From Ilyonectria destructans (taxonomy: Eukaryota; Ascomycota; Sordariomycetes; Hypocreales; Nectriaceae): DNA of 64,000 bases. The translations under genes and the position numbers were made by a program. The notes beneath the pieces were generated by a model. The model was not told the DNA's origin. It did no database searches and saw nothing but the letters and a program-made list of their open reading frames with translations. Location: the NCBI GenBank assembly GCA_020740775.1, contig JAHEWK010000002.1, positions 5,917,942 through 5,981,941 on the forward strand, read 5' to 3'. Positions within the stretch are counted from its first letter, which is position 1; each line of letters opens with the position of its first letter. Positions 57,030 through 64,000 of the stretch are shown piece after piece.

Positions 57030-58746
57030 TATCTCTATCGGCTTATTATTATATCTCTGCTATGCCTGAACTTCTTTAAGAGGAAAAAAAAATACCCGAG
57101 TCCTGCCTTTTTCTCTGTGCTGGAATGGAATCACTACCGTTCTGCTGCGTAGTTTTCCTAGTCCTATAAGAAGCCTGTTCCTTAGCATCCCTCTCTTCCT
57201 CAGCCCCCTTTGCTTGCGTCTTGGTAAGGATATAACCCAGATGGATTAATACCTATATGTTAGCGTTATCGGCGTCTTGGACTTACTCAGGGTTTATAAC
57301 TAAAAACGCCGGCCACGCAACCTCTTTAAATACTTCATTTATCAGCGGCTGAGGATTGGATATAGGCTGCTGTTAACTCTGGCGCCCGACTTTCTTCTGC
57401 TGTGTTAGTGACTGAGTAGATAACGACGATAATAATGATAATAATAGTATCCGGGGCTTTGAGGCGAGCTGGGCTAATAGTGGCGGTAATGGCTGCTATT
57501 CTTCGGGAAAGTCGAATGAGAAGCTAGGCCTTACCCTCTCCTGCAGCTATTAAACTTGCCACTAACTATAGTATATCTCGTCGGAGACCTACTTCAGGCA
57601 AGAGTCAAACTCCCCTCGTTATAAAGGGGGGACCAAATCGCTCAAAGCGTCTGACACATCTGCAACGACCGACTTGACTACTATTCCTTAATTCTTCCTC
57701 TGCCTCTCCGAAAGAACCTTTAGTAAGATAGCATATAGATATATCTCATAAAGGAAGTTCTAGTTATCGAGCTCGTATAAGATATCGTCAAGCTTACTGC
57801 TTAGCATTATATATATTAATCTGAAGATATACTTAGCAAGTACTTTATTAAAGATAGCAAGGCCGGCGATAACTCTTATCTACTTAGCTAATATTAAGTT
57901 GGAAGCTGGTAGTGGGATTTATTATTGCTGGCTTAATAATTACATCCTGGTCTTCTTCTATACTGAGGGGTCTATAAGATATATATTATTGAGGTCGTTA
58001 TATATAAATACTTCTATATATTTAAGAGCAGTATAAAAGAAGTTGGCTAATAGATTACAACTATATAGCGACATAAGTTATTAGTATAAGCTATAAATAT
58101 AACAGGAGGAGGAAGAAGGGGTTCGAATATATATCATAACTCTCTTATCTGCAAGGCTTTCCAGATCAATAACAAATAATTAAATAACCTTAAGGTCCTC
58201 CTAAACTCAGTCTAACTCTGTAGTCTTGGAGGTTAACTGCTGTTATTTTAACTGCAACTCTCTATCGAGCTTTGTTCTCTCCCTCTGAGCTTTCTCCAGG
58301 TCGTCGGCTTGTAACTTCTCGGTATTAGTCAATTTTCCTATCTCAACTTCCTTAGCCTTAGTCGTAGTAATTGCCCTTTTAATCTCTTTTTCCAAGGCCT
58401 GAACTTAATTATTAAGTTTTTATGATATTGCCTTTTTATCTTCTATATTCTTTTTGGCAACTTACTTAGTGCGAATAGTCTCTTTGTATTTACTATATTT
58501 AGATTGCTACTTATTTTCAGCCCTTATTAGTGCTTGGATATTTTAATTGTAAGTGGTGCTGAGTTAATCGATCTTTGCCCTGAGGTCTTTATTTTCCTGG
58601 TATAACTCTTTAAGGCACCTAAACCTATCTTAAGTATAGTACTTGTTAATAAACAAGAAGAAGCCTTTAGCAGGGTCTTCCGGGCTATTAGAAGGAGACG
58701 AAACGTTATTGGGTTTCGGCGGCGAATTAATAGTTATTAGCGGCAT
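57030..58746 (-). pseudogene. RIP-degraded coiled-coil protein frame E
   Basis: From ATG 58746 one minus-strand frame (first bases divisible by three) can be followed for about 570 codons to about 57030. At least 28 stops interrupt it, nearly all TAA/TAG, and no frameshift is needed. The N-terminal third is a Lys/Glu/Gln/Leu-rich heptad-like coiled coil (QALEKEIKRAI, LQADDLEKAQRERTKLDREL). A helical middle follows (VVADVSDALSDLV), and then a Gln/Leu/Pro-rich segment and a basic tail (QASYRTRKTTQQ). This is the pattern expected if C-to-T mutation hit CAA/CAG codons of a glutamine-rich gene. No family recognised; it could be an accessory protein of the same lost element as the plus-strand frames. 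Confidence 0.65.
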
Positions 58747-59259
58747 TTTAATTAAAGTTGGAGATTTTTATACCTACTTTATTACTTGGGGCTGTAGAGT
58801 CAATAGAATCAGCAATAAATAATAGCAAGAGTTTTAGGCAGCAGAAAGCGCAACTGCATAACCTTTTAATACTCTAAGTCGGCTAACTATCTGGCTGCAT
58901 AAGTAGGTTCGCATTATATATACGAATATCTGTATTTATAAAAATAGTTAGTCAGATATGCTATTTGCAGCCTTATTTTACAGAGTGTACGGGTGCAGCA
59001 GGAGTTAAGAGGACGAACGGCGACCTTGGAGGGTGGGAGGGGGATTGTACTAGTTGGCTGTAACGGCGGGCAGATTAGGCAATAGAGTGCAGGGGGGTCG
59101 GAAGAATTAACTAGGCGCCCACCAGCACTGAAATTCATTCCTCGTTTCCTCCCTCCCACTAAACCCCTTCTTTAGTGCAGGTATCTCCCATAGCCTAGAA
59201 AGAATTTTAATTATAGGTTTTATTAAATAAGTATTTATATTTAGTAGTAGGGAAAAGAT

Positions 59260-60480
59260 TCTAATTGGATAAGTATTTATAGATATATTACTGAGCAGCT
59301 ACGAAAATACCATATCAGGCAGTATAGAAGGATATATGCAGCACTTTAATAGCCATATAATACTATATCTTCACTATACTATAGATCGATACAGTATAGT
59401 ATGAAGCCTATTGTCTAATACTGCAAATAGAATCTTCTTACTTGAGTCTATCTACCAATCCCCGCCTTACTCCGGGCTTAGATATATCCTCCTTTAGGAT
59501 AAAAGGTACTGCAACTTCTTCAATCAGGCTGCAGATCGAGATAATATCTTATATATTCATATCTCACTTGGAATAATTAACAAAAAGGATACTTCTAAGA
59601 GACTGATAGCTCCAGGAGTCTGGTAAATAAACTCACTTTCTATCCTTTATAGAGGTCCTGACTAGAAGGAGTCAGACTAAAGGATTTACTAGATTAGCAT
59701 CGGATAGCAAGTAACTATCCCCCCCGTCCCTGCAATTACTATTATATACCTTTGCAACTAACTCCAGGCCAAAAAGTAAAGAGATATCACATAGATTATC
59801 GCTTTCGAGATTAAAAAGAGGATGCATCTTAGGCACAGCCACCTTAACTATTTGGGGCTTGTATTGAGTGGCCTGGTTACAGCAGCAGTTAATTCAGACG
59901 CCAATAGCCTTAGAAGTCCTGTTAGCTAGGATGACCTTAGATAGATAGTAGTGTCGACCAGGTTTATCAATTATACTTCTAATTATATCTCTATAGTAAT
60001 CCAGGTAGTCGATAGTATTATAGTAGGCTATAAGGGTAATATTAGTAGAACGGCGAGGTTTAAAGTCAGTTCCAACCCTTATTACTATAATAATCGGACC
60101 CTTCTAGATAAACTCGCCCCAGGTATCTCCAATTAGGGTTAGTAATATACTATAGATAGCTTGATTGGTTATAATGTTACGCAGCGTAACGTCTGGATCC
60201 AGAAACTATATATATAGGGTGTCCTGGTTATTTTCTCTTCCATAAAGGATATTACCCTTAACTTAGTATAGGTCACGGCCTATATAGTTATTGCCGGGGA
60301 TATATAAGAGGTGGTTGAGAACTGGGTGGAAGTAGTCCCTAATCTTATATTTATCCTTCTTTGAATCCATCTATATAAGGGACGGCCGCTTCTCAGTTAT
60401 GGGAAAGAGAATAGCAAGGTAGTGCTTGGGTGAAGGGCAAGTAGTAAAGTTATCTTGAGTATATACTGCAAACTTATAGC
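59260..60480 (+). pseudogene. RIP-degraded reading frame D
   Basis: A plus-strand frame (remainder 2 modulo 3, for example 59318) reads about 300 codons: EGYMQHFNSHIILYLHYTID, then NRIFLLESIYQSPPYSGLRY, then KKRMHLRHSHLNYLGLVL. Stops are mostly TAA/TAG. An open 61-codon piece (59951-60136) lies in the same frame, and coding-like text continues to about 60480, with some TGA codons. Unrecognised family. Confidence 0.5.
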
Positions 60481-61100
60481 AAAGAAGCCAATAGGTTTGC
60501 TAGTCGGTTTGCTGATACTCTAGAGAGCAGTAGGCAGCTGAAAGATAAATAATATAGCAGCGAGTATTAGGGGAACTGCAGATTGTATAAAGAATAGGAG
60601 GATCTATTTTAGATAAAAGAAATAGTTAATTAAGGCTGTTAGTATAGGTCGGAAAAGGCAGAGGGTTGGGTAGGTAATAGTTTACTTATATGAGGTTGGA
60701 TTTTCAGGGGTGTAAATACTATAGTGGGCAGTAGCTTAAACTGAACCTGGGATTTCTATTGGCGGGAAGGGGGTTGAAATGGAATTAAATATAGGCAGCA
60801 GCTAGAGCTGGAGTTAGCAATTTCCTCACTGATATCCTGTATTCTGGTAATAATAAGAGGCAAATATAAGATGCAATATTCGAATTTTATTGCTAATTAT
60901 TAATGATAATAATAGTATATGAATTAAATAATTGGCAATAAAATAGCTAGTCGTAGTCAGCACAGCCAGTAGTTAAGACTGGGGGATTAACAAGCATTTA
61001 GTAATAGCAGGGGGGTGGGGAGCAGGGGGGTGGGGAGCAGGGGGTATAAATAGGGGTTTGGCGCGACATAAAGCTAGAGCAGCCCCCCCCAGATTTTAGG
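60481..61100. repeat. AT-rich DNA ending in a G-rich tandem repeat
   Basis: At 61007-61044 a 16-bp unit AGCAGGGGGGTGGGG(A) is repeated twice plus a partial copy, next to C-runs at 61083. G-clusters could form quadruplex structures. No gene seen. Confidence 0.6.
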
Positions 61101-63874
61101 GGCCGCAATTTCTCCACTTTCAAGGTACACAGCGCTAAATTGGGGCGACGACAAGCAATAAGCAATAACTAGTAATAGTAATAGATAATAACAGACGACA
61201 CGACAACAGACGACAATAGATAACGACAACAGATAACAACGACAGATAACAACAACACGTAACGGACAATCAATCTATTCGATAATAATAACAATAGCTC
61301 TGACGACGATTTATTCGATTTAATAGCGATAAATAAATTGGGAGGAATATACTGATACTGCAGAATCCAAGTAGATAGACAAGAGGGGTTGGAGGTGTGA
61401 AAGACTTATAGGCGCCGGGAGGTTCTAAGAGGAAGTGAAGTAAGAAAAAGCGGGAATTGACAGTAGGTATTAAACGGATATATATTTATAGCTGCAGGTA
61501 AGAGCGACCATAGTGATTATCGTCTCGGCGTCTTTACTTGGTTTTGGGGCTGGGTGGCAGATCGGGGAGAGAGAGAGAGAGAGAGAGTTGGAAAGAAGTC
61601 TATTTTTAACTCTTTTTCTAGGGTAACTGGAAATCTTATCTGGGTTGCCCTCTGCTTATTTATCTGGTTTATCTGCTTATAGCTTCCGGGTTGCTCCCTC
61701 TTACCCTTTCTCTCCTTCTCTGCTGGCTCTGGTTTCTGGCTCTTTCTATTAGTTTCTTCTGTTACTAGCTGGTTTAGTTGGCTGGTTAGCTGTAGACCTT
61801 TTCTGCTCCTACCTCGGTATTGCCTTATTAGGTCTTTCTCTTTACCTATTTCTTTTAAGCATATTTAGCTTTCCTACTACTTTCCTTTAGCTCTTTAAGC
61901 TAGTACTGGGACGAAAGGGAGAGGTATTATAGCTGGGTAAGTTATGGAGGCAAGTTGGAAGGAAGGGTGGAAGGGGGCAGAGGGCAGGTAGTATATAGGG
62001 AGGAGAGGGTGAGAGTCGGGTTAAGAAGAGTGTGGGGGGTTGGGTTTTTAAGGTAATATAGTGGTTACTATTACTATTTCTGGTTCCTGGTCCGGGTTGG
62101 AGTTTCCTGAGTACTATTTCTAATTACTGGTTTCTGGTTTCTGGTTTTAGATAGAGTTTTCTGGTTCTGGGTTCTAGATAGAGTTATCTGATTCCTGGTT
62201 CTAGATAGATCTTTCTGGGTACTGTTCCTGGTTCCTGGTTCTGGTTAGAGTTTCCTAGTTACTGTTTCTGGGTAGGGTTACTGTTGTAGTTTCCTAGTTA
62301 CTGTTTCTAAGCCCCGGTTCCGGTTAGAGTTTTCTGGTTACTATTTCTGGTTCCTAGTACTATTTTCTAGTTACTGTCTCTATTTTCCGGTTACTGGTTT
62401 CGGGTTACTTTTTTACCTGTTACGGTTTGTTATCTGCTTAATTTTTGGTTTGTTCTGGCGGCTTGTAGGCGAGTTCCCAGGGCATAGGTGACGGTTAAGT
62501 ATTTAGTTGCTCTCTTAGACTTGGCTATTACGCTCTGTTAGTAAGTGGGATAAGGGGGTAAGGCTAGTCTAATAGAGAGGAGGGCGGGCGTGCAAGGGGA
62601 AGTTTCTGGCAGAGACTGCTAGAGAGACTTTTACCCGTAACCCTAACCCTAACCCTAACCTAGGCTTAAGGTTTGATCCGGGAAGGTACAGGCGGAGTTA
62701 TAGACGTAGTTAAAGGGGGAAGTTGGAGTTGAAGAAAGGGCGGGTCTCTGCTGGAAGAGGGTTAAGCTGTAACTGTAAGCTAAACCTCTGTTCCTTGGTT
62801 GTACTCTCCCCTTCCCTCCTGGTCTTGCTGCCTCTTCTTGCTGCTACTCCTTATTTATTTATTCGCTAGGGTCGCCGGCTGGTTTGTTAGCTGGTTAAGA
62901 GCAGAGGGTCTCTTCTTTTATTATAGTATTAGAGCCACTCTATTTACTCTTTCTCTCTATATAACTTTTCTCTCTTTTTTTTTTTTTTTTTATTACTACT
63001 TTTACTTAGCTCTCTAAGCTCTAAGCTAGTATTATAAGGGAAGGGTTTACGCGTAACCCTAACCCTAACCCCGGGCTTTAGTTTAACCCGGGAAGTTGCA
63101 GGCAAAGACGAAGTTAAAGTTAAGATTAATATAGAAGAGGGAAGTTAAAGAGTAGACAGTTTCAAGCAAGGATAAGGTATTGGGGATGAGTTATATAGGT
63201 AGAGTAAGTATAGGTAGAAGCTTTACGGCAACCCTGGGTCTAACCCTAAGGGGTAGGTGTGACTGTAACCCTAACCTAAGGGCTTGGTGTTGGAGGCGGA
63301 GGCGGAGAGGGAAAGGTTGTAGTATTGTATAGTTATAGTATTTGAATGTTTAGAGCGGAAGCTTTATACAGGGTAGTAAAGTAAAAGGTTAGAAAGAAAA
63401 AGAGGAGGGCCAACCTCTGATATAAGGCGGCGAAAGAGTAGTGGAAGAAGGAACCTCTGATATTAGAAGGCTAGGGGGCAAGTAAAGAAAGAGAGTAGCC
63501 ACTAAGCTCTAGAGCAGGAGGTTTATATAGATTACTGGAGCTCTGTAAAGAGGTGAGGTTTCAGTGTGTTTGAGAAAGGGAGCAGCTAACCTCTGATGCT
63601 AGAGGGTAAGAAGGAAAGTAGAAAAAGAGAGTAGGCACTAACCACTAGAGCGGCAGCTTTGTAACTAGCGGAGCAACCAGTTTGTGCCGCTGTTGTGTGA
63701 GTAAACAGCAGGAACAAAGGCAGAAAAAAAGGGACAGCAGTGAGGAGTTATGTTAAGAGTGAGGGAGAATAAGAAAAGGCAACAAGACAGACAGTTAGTT
63801 AGTTCTACACTTACGGGAAGGCGGCAGCGCGACTTTTAGCACGCAGCAGAGGGAGCGAAGCGACAGAGGTTGGG
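61101..63874. repeat. Telomere-associated satellite region
   Basis: Contains an ACAACAGACGACA-type simple repeat (61190-61265), a GA microsatellite (61567-61587), and a degenerate minisatellite built on TTTCTGGTTCCTGGTT units (62060-62400). CCCTAA patches oriented opposite to the telomere occur at 62638-62660, 63053-63070 and 63264-63276. Also present are a T-run (62971-62988) and a 129-bp repeat (63463 and 63592). No protein-coding gene is supported. Confidence 0.7.
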
Positions 63875-64000
63875 TTAGGGTTAGGGTTAGGGTTAGGGTT
63901 AGGGTTAGGGTTAGGGTTAGGGTTAGGGTTAGGGTTAGGGTTAGGGTTAGGGTTAGGGTTAGGGTTAGGGTTAGGGTTAGGGTTAGGGTTAGGGTTAGGG
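63875..64000 (+). repeat. Terminal telomere array, 21 x TTAGGG
   Basis: 126 bp of perfect TTAGGG units run to the last base of the window in the 5'-to-3' G-rich orientation expected at a right chromosome end. Two extra GGG bases precede the first unit. Confidence 0.98.

Noticed and set aside
49230..60480. Alternative genetic code reading TAA/TAG as Gln
   Set aside because: The intact genes in the same window use TAA and TAG as normal stops, and the fossil regions are AT-rich with TA excess, so mutation is the simpler explanation.
1..64000. CRISPR arrays, bacterial operons, rRNA or tRNA genes
   Set aside because: No regularly spaced repeat-spacer structure, ribosome-binding-site pattern, rRNA motif or convincing cloverleaf was seen; the sequence is eukaryotic (introns, telomere).

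Overview
The window is the right-hand end of a filamentous ascomycete chromosome (Pezizomycotina; a Sordariomycete is likely, genus not determinable). It ends in 21 perfect TTAGGG units (63875-64000). Genes have short GT-AG introns (about 50-120 nt) with CTAAC/CTGAC-like branch sites. The families present are fungal: a Zn2Cys6 activator, HET-domain proteins, a Rieske oxygenase, a polyketide-synthase relic and a Helitron. GC-balanced gene islands alternate with extremely AT-rich blocks (about 12.3-13.5, 26.4-27.0, 30.6-31.5 and 47.4-61 kb) that look like products of repeat-induced point mutation (RIP).

Layout. 1-3204 (-): large helical-repeat protein with an in-frame stop, running off the left edge. 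4857-5345 (-): gene fragment cut exactly at an interstitial telomere repeat. 5514-8561 (-): 3'-truncated Helitron replication protein with eight nonsense codons in one unshifted frame. 9446-10810 (+): F-box protein with a late frameshift. 11169-12262 (+): folylpolyglutamate synthase pseudogene. 14401-25279: metabolic island of a PLP-dependent cystathionine-gamma-synthase-like enzyme, a Zn2Cys6 regulator, a Rieske oxygenase, an MFS transporter and a sarcosine-oxidase-like flavoenzyme. The last four could form a small cluster handling N-methylated amines (inference). 25755-26399 (-): unknown 214-aa protein. 26.6-30.7 kb: HET gene plus broken AAA ATPase between inverted repeats. 31778-33763 (-): second HET gene. 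35627-36005 (-): PKS ketoreductase relic. 36853-46558: a divergent pair of large unrecognised genes (834 aa, eight exons; 1633 aa, three exons) sharing a 1.5-kb promoter region with a 70-bp tandem duplication.

The last 17 kb has no intact gene. Read codon by codon, 49-60.5 kb still holds at least five long reading frames in which the interruptions are almost all TAA/TAG where CAA/CAG would fit and indels are rare. This is the fossil of a subtelomeric gene set or large element frozen by C-to-T mutation. A direct repeat at 47311/47467 shows the same C-to-T and G-to-A changes between its two copies. From 61 kb to the telomere lie G-rich and GA satellites, a degenerate minisatellite and inverted CCCTAA patches in a duplicated unit of about 415 bp.

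All splice models were built by eye and checked for frame and phase. Family names rest on motif recognition, without database search.
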